Source: Flavobacteriales bacterium CG18_big_fil_WC_8_21_14_2_50_32_9
GTDB lineage: Bacteria; Bacteroidota; Bacteroidia; Flavobacteriales_E; Vicingaceae
Direction: 5' to 3'
Assembly: GCA_002770955.1 (NCBI GenBank)
Contig: PCUH01000078.1
Coordinates: 384-9,000, forward strand
Length of the DNA stretch: 8,617 bases
The notes below the pieces were generated by a model. The model saw only the letters and a list, made by a program, of their open reading frames with translations, searched no databases and was not told the DNA's origin. Below are positions 1 to 5,275 of the stretch, piece after piece (positions within the stretch are counted from its first letter, which is position 1; each line of letters starts with the position of its first letter). The translations under genes and the position numbers were made by a program.

Positions 1-122
1 GTAGGTCGTGTTATAAATATTTCATTTATTCCTGAATAATCTGTCTTTGAAATGGTAGTTCTGTTAAATCCTATTGAATCTAATGAAGATACAAAATCTT
101 CATTAATGTTAATTGGTCTTCT
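1..122 (-). pseudogene. Open continuation of the putative lipoprotein gene beyond an in-frame TGA (partial, runs off the window)
   Basis: Reading on past the TGA at 123-125 in the same frame as the upstream lipoprotein gives 40 further sense codons with no stop before the window edge. They begin RRPININEDFVSSLDSIGF and include a KTDYSGINEIF stretch. The composition is protein-like (mixed charged, polar and aliphatic residues), and I found no start codon of its own in this frame. The simplest reading is that it is the C-terminal part of the same gene, separated by a nonsense mutation. A chance open frame is possible: in DNA this AT-rich, 40 codons stay open by chance only a few percent of the time. 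I do not recognise the domain. Confidence 0.45.
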
Positions 123-404
123 TCACACAGCAAAAGAGTACATAATTGAATCTTTTTCACTATTTTCTTCTTGAAAAATAGGGTCAAAAAACAATTCTTC
201 AAACGTTACTTCGGTACTAAAATATTGGATACTATCATACTGTGGAAACATGGCTTGTTCTTTAATATGGCTTCCCGTGTGACAATCTTCAGTTATAGAT
301 GAACAACTAAAAAGCAGAAACGATAAGACCAAAACTAGGTAACCGCTAAGCTGAAATGTTGTTATTCTAACAAAAGACTTAGTAATATCTTTATTATAAA
401 TCAT
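123..404 (-). CDS. Putative small lipoprotein, possibly truncated by an in-frame stop
   Basis: This is a 93-residue product of unknown function. Residues 1-16 form a polar, basic n-region. Residues about 20-33 are strongly hydrophobic (GYLVLVLSFLLFS) and lead to Cys34 in an LFSC context, so a type II signal peptide and lipid attachment in the cell envelope are likely. The remainder is short and acidic, with FEELFFDPIF and EENSEKD. The only upstream Met is at 404, and a TATATTTG promoter-like box ends 4 nt before it, which implies a leaderless or nearly leaderless mRNA. It ends in TGA, unlike the TAA of every other clear gene here, and the frame stays open for 40 codons beyond. The 5' end is duplicated at 1146-1223. 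It could be a genuine short lipoprotein or the front half of a broken longer one. Confidence 0.5.
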   Translation of the reverse strand: MIYNKDITKSFVRITTFQLSGYLVLVLSFLLFSCSSITEDCHTGSHIKEQAMFPQYDSIQYFSTEVTFEELFFDPIFQEENSEKDSIMYSFAV

Positions 405-424
405 CTAACAAATATACATTTTTT
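347..424. repeat. 78-bp direct repeat, copy 1
   Basis: This matches 1146-1223 at a constant offset of 799 bp. By eye there are 4 mismatches in 78 positions (352, 356, 357 and 386), all transitions with C or G in the other copy. The repeat carries the first codons of the lipoprotein gene, its ATG, and the TATATTTG box upstream. Beyond 424 the similarity breaks at a T-run of different length. The two copies bracket the DUF4160-DUF2442 pair. Confidence 0.9.
409..416 (-). promoter_or_regulatory. Candidate -7 box of the lipoprotein gene
   Basis: The minus strand reads TATATTTG, a full match to the Bacteroidota -7 consensus TAnnTTTG. Only TTAG separates it from the ATG at 404, so transcription would begin at or very near the start codon. 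I found no TTTG -33 element at the expected spacing, so the support is the box and its position only. Confidence 0.4.
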
Positions 425-472
425 AGAAATTATTATGTTTGTTTGAGTACGGAGAATCTGGATGAGGTTGAT

Positions 473-826
473 TTATGCTGTTATTTTTTTGTCATTTCCT
501 CGTTCTTGAAGGCTTCTCAGCATATTGTTTAAGGCGGCTGCTTTTATAAAGCCTTTTATGGATAAGTCTTCGTCTAATTCTTCCCATCTAATGCCTATTC
601 CTCCTCCAGTGAATTTCCAATTATTTAACTGTTTTTTGGTGGCTTTCTTTAGTTTTGGGTAGTCGGATAAGTTCAATTTTATTATTTTCCCATTGTTAAA
701 GATAACAATCATCAGGTCTAATTCTTTATAAAGAATAAGTTCTTTTGCTCTCAACTTATATTCAAAAATCAACCTGTCAAATGGGTCTGTTGCTTTTTTA
801 TTGCTCATTTTATCTGAAGTATTCAT
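473..826 (-). CDS. DUF2442 domain-containing protein
   Basis: The product is a small soluble protein of up to 117 residues. Residues about 36-56 give the strand-rich pattern LDLMIVIFNNGKIIKLNLSD. Residues 74-94 give the DUF2442 signature GGGIGIRWEELDEDLSIKGF, a glycine followed by Trp and an acidic LDED run. There is no signal peptide or membrane segment. Two starts are possible. Met1 at 826 overlaps the end of the DUF4160 gene by 17 bp. Met7 at 808 lies one base after the DUF4160 stop (TAA-A-ATG) and would give 111 residues. Either way the genes look translationally coupled. DUF2442 genes are often next to DUF4160 genes. The pair has the size and arrangement of a toxin-antitoxin operon, but that is inference and no biochemical role is assigned here. 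Confidence 0.85.
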   Translation of the reverse strand: MNTSDKMSNKKATDPFDRLIFEYKLRAKELILYKELDLMIVIFNNGKIIKLNLSDYPKLKKATKKQLNNWKFTGGGIGIRWEELDEDLSIKGFIKAAALNNMLRSLQERGNDKKITA

Positions 827-1046
827 TCCAAGCTATTATTAGTTGTTGTTGATTATTAGCTGTTATTAGTCTTATTTCTTTTCTTTGTCTTGTTGTAAAG
901 CCATAACTGTATGCTTCTTCTAAATCGGGTTCTAGCCAGTATTTAGCATTGCCTTCTGCTTTTTCTATATGTACGTGAATGGGTTCATCATTTTCATTAC
1001 TATAAAAGAAAAACCTATATCCATTTACTATTAATATTGTTGGCAT
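810..1046 (-). CDS. DUF4160 domain-containing protein
   Basis: The product has 78 residues, the usual full length for DUF4160. It shows the family landmarks in order: MPTI at the N-terminus, GYRFFFYS at 9-16, EPIHVHIEK at 21-29 with its paired histidines, AKYWL at 34-38, and a closing AWNEYF at 72-77. It is soluble, with no signal peptide. It is the first gene of a two-gene unit with DUF2442, and the junction is overlapping or one base apart. A TAAATTTG box ends 5 nt before the ATG, suggesting a leaderless message. The molecular activity of DUF4160 is unknown to me. A toxin-like or regulatory partner role with DUF2442 is a hypothesis based on gene size and pairing. Confidence 0.88.
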   Translation of the reverse strand: MPTILIVNGYRFFFYSNENDEPIHVHIEKAEGNAKYWLEPDLEEAYSYGFTTRQRKEIRLITANNQQQLIIAWNEYFR

Positions 1047-1051
1047 ATTCG

Positions 1052-1059
1052 CAAATTTA
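1052..1059 (-). promoter_or_regulatory. Candidate -7 box of the DUF4160-DUF2442 unit
   Basis: The minus strand reads TAAATTTG, matching TAnnTTTG, 5 nt before the DUF4160 ATG at 1046. A start site at or next to the ATG is implied. No -33 TTTG is visible at the right distance. The sequence TTCGCAAATT covering this box recurs at 1251-1260. Confidence 0.4.
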
Positions 1060-1116
1060 ATGTTTTTTTGATTTGTTTTCGATGAATGGATCGCTTTTTA
1101 CCTAACTCTTCACAGC

Positions 1117-1203
1117 CTAAAACTTAAGAAATCCCTCCCCGTAATTAAGCCGAAGCGTTGTTATTCTAACAAAAGACTTAGTAACATCTTTATTATAAAT
1201 CAT
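1117..1203 (-). pseudogene. 5' fragment of the lipoprotein gene (second, truncated copy)
   Basis: Inside the second direct repeat the ATG at 1203 opens a 28-codon frame. Its first 16 residues, MIYNKDVTKSFVRITT, equal those of the lipoprotein at 404 except Ile7 to Val. After that the sequence becomes unrelated (LRLNYGEGFLKF) and stops at TAG (1117-1119), before any hydrophobic signal segment or lipobox Cys could form. It is therefore a remnant rather than a working lipoprotein. It keeps its own TATATTTG box and may still be transcribed into the DUF4160-DUF2442 genes downstream. Confidence 0.65.
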
Positions 1204-1223
1204 CTAACAAATATACATTTTTT
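1146..1223. repeat. 78-bp direct repeat, copy 2
   Basis: This pairs with 347-424 (74 of 78 identical by eye). It lies between the ATPase gene and the DUF4160 gene and contains the truncated lipoprotein start with its leader and -7 box (TATATTTG at 1208-1215). Three of the four differences cluster at its left end (1151, 1155, 1156), where homology fades. Confidence 0.9.
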
Positions 1224-1266
1224 TATAAAGTTTTGTTTTTGCTCAACGCTTTCGCAAATTAATAGG

Positions 1267-2454
1267 TTAAAATCTATGTTTTGCCCTAATGAACTCAACA
1301 TCATTATACGTTCTGATAATGTATTTTTCAGTTGCTTTAAAATTATCAAATAATAGTTGTTGCTTTTCGTTAAGGGTTTCGTTATGAAACTTACATTCTA
1401 TCAATATTTTGTTTAAAGAAATAAAATCCAATTCGGTGGTATTTTCATACACATAACTCAAATTCAGGTGTTTTAATCTAAGGTAGACGTAGTTTTCAAA
1501 CAAAGCTCCCCAATCACGCTCTCCTGTATAATAGGTTCTAATCCCAGTATCGCAACAATATATTTTTTTTGGAGAAACCAATTGTTCGTTTAGCTTTCCA
1601 AATCTAGTAACTGGGCTAACAATAAAAGTATCACAAAACATATCGAAATAGCGTTTAGACGTTTCGGTTGAAATCCCCAATACTTTAGCAACTTTGTTGA
1701 TGCTCATGGTTTTTCCGCTTCGTTCCATTAGCAATAAAAAATAATCTTTTAACTGTCTTATTTGTCGTATTCCATTCACAGCAGCAATATCTTTATAAAT
1801 AATGTTATCCATCAATTCACTAATGTACGCTACATCATTAGTTAATACATATTCGGGAATTCCACCAGTTAATAAATAATCTTTAAAATAAGTTTCTTTT
1901 AAATGCCCATCTGCCTTATTTATAACAATATTTTTAAACTGTAAATACATTTCAAAACTTAAAGGTAGCACCTCAAAAGTAACGCTACGTCCTGTTAAAT
2001 AACCTTTTTGTTTTTGCAACAAAGAAGCACTTGATGAGGAAGCAAAAATTTTTGAATTTCCTTTGTCGTAAAGGTTTTTCAGTTGCAATTCGTAATCTTC
2101 AACAAAGGTTATTTCATCTAAAAACAAATAAATATGTTCTTCATTTTTAATTTTATGGATAGTTTTAAAATTTTCAACTATCTCTATAATTGATTTTCCA
2201 ATAAATAGAAAATCGTCCATACTTACATACAAAACATGGAGTGGGTTAATTTTTTTTTCGTTAATTAAATACTTAATACAAAGTTTCATCAAACTCGTTT
2301 TCCCAACTCTGCGTAAGCCTGTTAAAAAAACAACTTGTTTGTTAGTTATGTTTGGTAAAATAAACTCAAAACTTTCTGTTCGGTCTAATAAGTTATCTAA
2401 CAAAGTATTAGTATTTTCCCACCATGGGTTGTATCTGTAAAATTCTTTTTCCAT
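1267..2454 (-). CDS. AAA ATPase with DUF4143 and a nuclease-like C-terminus (archaeal ATPase family)
   Basis: This is a 395-residue P-loop ATPase of the archaeal-type AAA_14/DUF4143 family, cytoplasmic, with no signal or membrane segment. Walker A is GLRRVGKTS (46-54) and Walker B is YLFLDEI (109-115). A serine-rich sensor-like stretch (SSSSASLL) and LTGRSVTF (153-160) follow. GGIPEYV (197-203) is the usual family motif. A winged-helix-like segment spans about 250-273 (INKVAKVLGISTETSKRYFD). The C-terminal part has LFENYVYLRL (318-327), then ELDF (341-344) and IECK (352-355), which resembles a PD-(D/E)xK nuclease core. I chose ATG 2454 rather than a TTG 48 bp upstream because a good promoter lies between them and MEKEFYRYNPWWENT is the familiar family opening. 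Such genes are common, mobile-looking accessory genes; their physiological role is poorly known. Confidence 0.9.
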   Translation of the reverse strand: MEKEFYRYNPWWENTNTLLDNLLDRTESFEFILPNITNKQVVFLTGLRRVGKTSLMKLCIKYLINEKKINPLHVLYVSMDDFLFIGKSIIEIVENFKTIHKIKNEEHIYLFLDEITFVEDYELQLKNLYDKGNSKIFASSSSASLLQKQKGYLTGRSVTFEVLPLSFEMYLQFKNIVINKADGHLKETYFKDYLLTGGIPEYVLTNDVAYISELMDNIIYKDIAAVNGIRQIRQLKDYFLLLMERSGKTMSINKVAKVLGISTETSKRYFDMFCDTFIVSPVTRFGKLNEQLVSPKKIYCCDTGIRTYYTGERDWGALFENYVYLRLKHLNLSYVYENTTELDFISLNKILIECKFHNETLNEKQQLLFDNFKATEKYIIRTYNDVEFIRAKHRF

Positions 2455-2471
2455 TGGTTTAAAATTTTTAT

Positions 2472-2503
2472 CAAAAGTACAAAAAGTATTTGTTACAAAC
2501 AAA
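2472..2503 (-). promoter_or_regulatory. Candidate promoter of the ATPase gene
   Basis: On the minus strand TTTG (2503-2500) and TACTTTTG (2479-2472) match the Bacteroidota -33 and -7 elements with a 20-nt spacer. The start site would fall near 2466, about 12 nt before the ATG at 2454. This is the best two-part promoter in the window, and it rules out the upstream TTG as the start codon. Confidence 0.6.
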
Positions 2504-2504
2504 T
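2488..2504. promoter_or_regulatory. Operator-like dyad over the ATPase promoter
   Basis: ATTTGTTACAAACAAAT is a perfect inverted repeat with 7-bp arms around ACA. It covers the -33 element and part of the spacer of the ATPase promoter, so a bound protein would be expected to block transcription. A second dyad with the same core lies at 2521-2537. The regulator is unknown. Confidence 0.45.
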
Positions 2505-2520
2505 GCTTTTAGCAAATAGT

Positions 2521-2537
2521 GTTTGTTTGAAACAAAC
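2521..2537. promoter_or_regulatory. Second operator-like dyad upstream of the ATPase promoter
   Basis: GTTTGTTTGAAACAAAC is a perfect 8-bp-arm inverted repeat around one base. It shares the core TTTGTT-(2 nt)-AAACAAA with the dyad at 2488-2504 and starts exactly 33 bp from it, about three helical turns. This fits two dimers of one regulator bound to the same DNA face. Confidence 0.45.
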
Positions 2538-2661
2538 GGTATTTAAAATATCAAACATTAAATATTCGGTATTTTAATGTATGCAGGTAATTTTGACCTT
2601 AAAAACACATCGCTGATGTTATAATCTCACTGCTCTGGCAGTTTCGAACAAAATCTGCTCC

Positions 2662-2685
2662 TCTCCTCCCGATATCGGGAGGAGA
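2662..2685. repeat. 24-bp perfect palindrome
   Basis: The sequence is self-complementary across 24 bases, centred on GATATC (2671-2676) with CTCCTCCC and GGGAGGAG flanks. It has no loop, so it is better suited to a duplex-DNA palindrome or interspersed-repeat core than to an RNA hairpin. No T-run follows, so it is not a typical terminator. Confidence 0.7.
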
Positions 2686-2881
2686 AAAGTAATAATCAAA
2701 ACTTGGAGTTTTAAAAATAAAAGATTCATCACTTCATTTTTCTATCCCTCATACTTCGGAATGAAAAATCTTGTTCAGAATGACAGTTCTAATTGGCTTT
2801 GTAGCGTGGGCTACTCCTTCCCTTTGGAAAGGTTGGGATTGGAATGGGCTAAGTGCGTTGGAAAAGTCCCCCTTCGGGGTT

Positions 2882-2926
2882 CAATAGCGTAAAAAAACAT
2901 CCACTGGATGTTTTTTTACGCTATTG
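2882..2926. terminator. 45-nt perfect hairpin, probable terminator of the SPOR gene
   Basis: Two 21-nt arms (2882-2902 and 2906-2926) are exactly complementary around a 3-nt loop (ACT). The inner part reads A7-CATCC-ACT-GGATG-T7, the layout of a bidirectional intrinsic terminator. An outer CAATAGCGT/ACGCTATTG extension lengthens the stem. It starts about 25 nt after the SPOR stop codon on the minus strand, so ending that transcript is its likely job. No plus-strand gene approaches it. Confidence 0.7.
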
Positions 2927-2951
2927 GAATGATTGTAGGGCTGGTAGGGGC

Positions 2952-3377
2952 TTACTCCCCCTTAAACTCAATTTCATCTTTCACAATAAAACTATTGGGA
3001 AAGTCGGACATAATTTCATTTTGAAATTTTATGGCCTCTAATTTGGTTTTAAAATCGCCAACACGCACTTTAAAATAAGGTTGTTGGTAAACTTCGTAGG
3101 CAGGAACATCTTTATATTTTTGAATAAAAGCAGCTCTAATCCTTTTTGCTGGATGGCTATTTGATTCCGATCCAATCTGAACACGGTATCCAGTTAATTG
3201 AAATGAACTATGATATGTGTCAATAATTCTATCTATTGAAACATCTTTTAAAACGGTAGTGTTTGAAGTTTTAGGTAAAATCAAACTATCTGTTTGAGCA
3301 GTTAAATTAATAGTAAAAAAATAAATAAAAATAAATAAGAAAAGACTTCGCATAAGATTATTTGTGATTTGAATCAT
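2952..3377 (-). CDS. Small secreted SPOR-domain protein
   Basis: The product has 141 residues. The N-terminus carries a Sec signal peptide: a hydrophobic core at about 11-25 (SLFLFIFIYFFTINL), then TAQ before a likely cleavage at residue 28. After a linker (about 28-60) a SPOR domain spans about 63-136: YRVQIGS at 64-70, a hydrophilic helix around 77-90, and YFKVRVGDFKTKLEAIKF at 101-118. SPOR domains bind peptidoglycan strands lacking stem peptides, so it probably acts in the periplasm or envelope. Met9 at 3353 is an alternative start that keeps the signal core; I kept Met1. It diverges from the act operon with a 213-bp shared upstream region, and a strong hairpin follows its stop. Nothing visible ties it to Complex III. 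Confidence 0.85.
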   Translation of the reverse strand: MIQITNNLMRSLFLFIFIYFFTINLTAQTDSLILPKTSNTTVLKDVSIDRIIDTYHSSFQLTGYRVQIGSESNSHPAKRIRAAFIQKYKDVPAYEVYQQPYFKVRVGDFKTKLEAIKFQNEIMSDFPNSFIVKDEIEFKGE

Positions 3378-3414
3378 TAATTATTTAGCTATCAACTAGT
3401 ACGCCATTTTTTTA

Positions 3415-3422
3415 CAAAAGTA
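3415..3422 (-). promoter_or_regulatory. Candidate -7 box of the SPOR gene
   Basis: The minus strand reads TACTTTTG, matching TAnnTTTG, and would give a leader of about 30 nt before the start at 3377. No clear -33 TTTG is present upstream, so support is partial. Confidence 0.4.
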
Positions 3423-3533
3423 AGGTTAATTTATTTTTTGTTTTTAGAAAATCTGCTATTTAGAATGAATCTAAATTAATATTAATGATGCCAATTTACT
3501 TTAAAAAAATTATCAAAAACACTTCTATTCATT

Positions 3534-3541
3534 TACATTTG
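3534..3541 (+). promoter_or_regulatory. Candidate -7 box of the act operon
   Basis: TACATTTG matches TAnnTTTG and lies 49 nt before the actA ATG, predicting a leader of roughly 40-45 nt. The region upstream is A/T-tract rich but has no TTTG at the normal -33 distance. The rest of 3378-3590 shows no gene or strong hairpin. Confidence 0.4.
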
Positions 3542-3590
3542 CCAATCATTTTTATAATGTATTTTATCAAACGATTGTAACTATTTTATT

Positions 3591-5222
3591 ATGAATAAGA
3601 TATCAGATATTAAATCAAAGAGTGTAATTTTAAAACTTTCGCTAATTTGTTTTTCTTTTTTATTTCTACAAATTAAATTAACTGCACAAAGTGGAGAAGA
3701 AATTTTTAATACCAATTGTACTGCGTGTCATTTTGCTACAGCCGACAGGTTAGTAGGGCCTGGTTTGTTGGGAGTTACAGAAAAAAGAGCCCAAGAATGG
3801 TTTGTTAAATGGGTAAAAGATTCTCAAAAAATGGTTGCAGAAGGTGATAAAGATGCAGTTGCTCTTTTTGAAGAATACCAAATTCCAATGCAATCATTTG
3901 AAGGTGTTTTAACAGATGCTGAAATTATAGCAGTATATGATTATTTAGCTAATCCAGAAGCTAAGCCTACTTCTGAAGCAACCGATGAAGTTGCTGCAGC
4001 AAGCTCTACGGATGATGCACTAATTACTCAAGGACAAAAAGTGTTTAAAGCCAATTGTTCAGCATGTCACAGCATTGGAGCAAACAAAGTTGTTGGACCC
4101 GGGTTGCAAGGAATAAATGACAAAAGAAGCGAAGAATGGTTGTTAAAATGGATTAAAAATTCTCCAGAATTAATTGCTTCTGGCGATGCTGATGCAAATG
4201 CCATTTTTAATGAGTATAACAAAATGCCGATGCCTCCTCAAGCTGTTAGTGATGAAGAAATAAGAGCAGTGTTAGCCTACATAAAAACCCCTCCAGGACA
4301 AAAAGAAGTTGCAGCAGAAAAAACAGATGCTCAAGGAACTGATGTTCCTAAAGATGATAATTCTACAGTAATGTTAATATTGTTAGTTGTTGTAATTGTA
4401 TTTGCAGCAATACTATTAGTACTATTAAATAAATCAAGAGTTTCTATCGCTAAAGCTGTTGCTGAAAAAACAGGAGATACCTATAATGGACCCATTACCT
4501 TAGCAGAAGCTTGCAAGCATTTAATAAGCAACAACAAAGGAATTGTAGCTGTTATTGTCATTATATTGTTTTTTGCAGGATTAGTAGATTTAATGGATGG
4601 AGCCATGCAAATAGGCGTTCATCAAGGCTATAAACCTGAACAACCCATTAAATTTTCACATCAAATCCATGCTGGATTAGATAAAATTGATTGTAATTAT
4701 TGTCACTCAAGTGCACGTCATAGTAAAACGTCTGGAATTCCTTCACTTAATGTATGTATGAATTGTCATTTATACATTAAAGGAGAAGGAAAAACTTTTA
4801 CTTATAATGGAGAAGAATACCCTATGGCAGAAGAAATTCAAAAAATTTATACATATTTAGATTTTGATCCTAATACCGGTAAGTATGGAGATAACCAAAC
4901 TCCTGTAAAATGGATAAAAGTTCATAATTTGCCTGATCACGCATTTTTTAGCCATCAACAACATGTTACGGTTGGTAAACAACAATGCCAAACCTGTCAT
5001 GGCCCTGTTCAAGAAATGGATGTTGTTGAGCAATTTTCTCCACTTACCATGGGATGGTGTATTCAATGTCATAAAGAAACATCAGTGGCAACACAAGGAA
5101 ATGGTTATTATGATGACTTACACAGCAGAATGCCAGAAGAATTTAAAAACAAAATAATGCAAGATGGCAAAATAACGGTAAATGAAATAGGTGGAATGGA
5201 GTGTGCAAAATGTCATTACTAA
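3591..5222 (+). CDS. actA: Alternative Complex III subunit ActA, heptaheme form with two N-terminal cytochrome c domains
   Basis: The product has 543 residues and seven CxxCH heme sites. A signal peptide (1-33, ending LTAQ) precedes two mono-heme cytochrome c domains: heme at 43-47 with likely axial Met100, and heme at 156-160 with Met212 or Met214. Two membrane segments follow (about 259-280 and 316-333), separated by a short basic loop. The pentaheme ActA core then has CxxCH at 368, 389, 466, 490 and 538. The topology is consistent: periplasmic cytochromes, one pass in, one pass out, periplasmic pentaheme domain. In Alternative Complex III the pentaheme subunit carries electrons from the ActB clusters to downstream acceptors. 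The cytochrome c domains resemble the ActE mono-heme subunit and presumably relay electrons to the oxidase. The two domains are about 40% identical by eye, so a tandem duplication is likely. It is the first gene of the operon. Confidence 0.93.
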   Translation: MNKISDIKSKSVILKLSLICFSFLFLQIKLTAQSGEEIFNTNCTACHFATADRLVGPGLLGVTEKRAQEWFVKWVKDSQKMVAEGDKDAVALFEEYQIPMQSFEGVLTDAEIIAVYDYLANPEAKPTSEATDEVAAASSTDDALITQGQKVFKANCSACHSIGANKVVGPGLQGINDKRSEEWLLKWIKNSPELIASGDADANAIFNEYNKMPMPPQAVSDEEIRAVLAYIKTPPGQKEVAAEKTDAQGTDVPKDDNSTVMLILLVVVIVFAAILLVLLNKSRVSIAKAVAEKTGDTYNGPITLAEACKHLISNNKGIVAVIVIILFFAGLVDLMDGAMQIGVHQGYKPEQPIKFSHQIHAGLDKIDCNYCHSSARHSKTSGIPSLNVCMNCHLYIKGEGKTFTYNGEEYPMAEEIQKIYTYLDFDPNTGKYGDNQTPVKWIKVHNLPDHAFFSHQQHVTVGKQQCQTCHGPVQEMDVVEQFSPLTMGWCIQCHKETSVATQGNGYYDDLHSRMPEEFKNKIMQDGKITVNEIGGMECAKCHY

Positions 5223-5275
5223 CTATTTGTTAACTAAAGAAGACTGAAAATTAAACACTTTTGATTAAAAAAAAT

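Larger units (their letters stand above)
2503..2951. other. Non-coding stretch between the ATPase and SPOR genes
   Basis: No convincing gene is present on either strand. The ATPase-proximal part (2503-2580) is very AT-rich and carries the promoter-linked dyads plus a CGGTATTT motif repeated at 2537 and 2567. From about 2630 to 2950 the base composition is visibly richer in G and C than the flanks. This part contains a perfect palindrome (2662-2685), a small CCTTT-AAAGG stem (2821-2832), a CCCC-TTC-GGGG stem (2869-2879) and the large hairpin at 2882-2926. It looks like an accumulation of extragenic palindromic sequence. Confidence 0.6.

Noticed and set aside
123..125. TGA recoded as selenocysteine or read as tryptophan
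   Set aside because: Other genes use TGG for Trp and contain no in-frame TGA. No selenocysteine insertion hairpin is apparent, and the context matches no known selenoprotein.
1153..1251. Eight-base inverted repeat AAGCGTTG / CAACGCTT around the truncated lipoprotein copy, as ends of a small mobile element
   Set aside because: The arms are short, have mismatches just outside, do not coincide with the ends of the 78-bp repeat, and are expected fairly often by chance over about 100 bp.
2455..2502. TTG start adding 16 residues to the ATPase
   Set aside because: The candidate -7 and -33 elements fall inside this extension, and the family opening begins at the ATG at 2454.
2853..3041. Plus-strand open frame of 62 codons
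   Set aside because: It runs through the perfect hairpin and into the antisense of the SPOR gene. The hydrophobic or charged patterning is not protein-like, and the SPOR domain on the other strand is convincing.
4857..5157. Open frames antisense to and out of frame with actA (minus 4857-5072, plus 4963-5157)
   Set aside because: They lie entirely inside the pentaheme region of actA, whose frame carries conserved heme motifs. They are shadows.
5261..5275. TTG start adding 5 residues to ActB
   Set aside because: The ATG at 5276 gives the usual ActB N-terminus, and the extra IKKN residues look like an untranslated A-rich leader.
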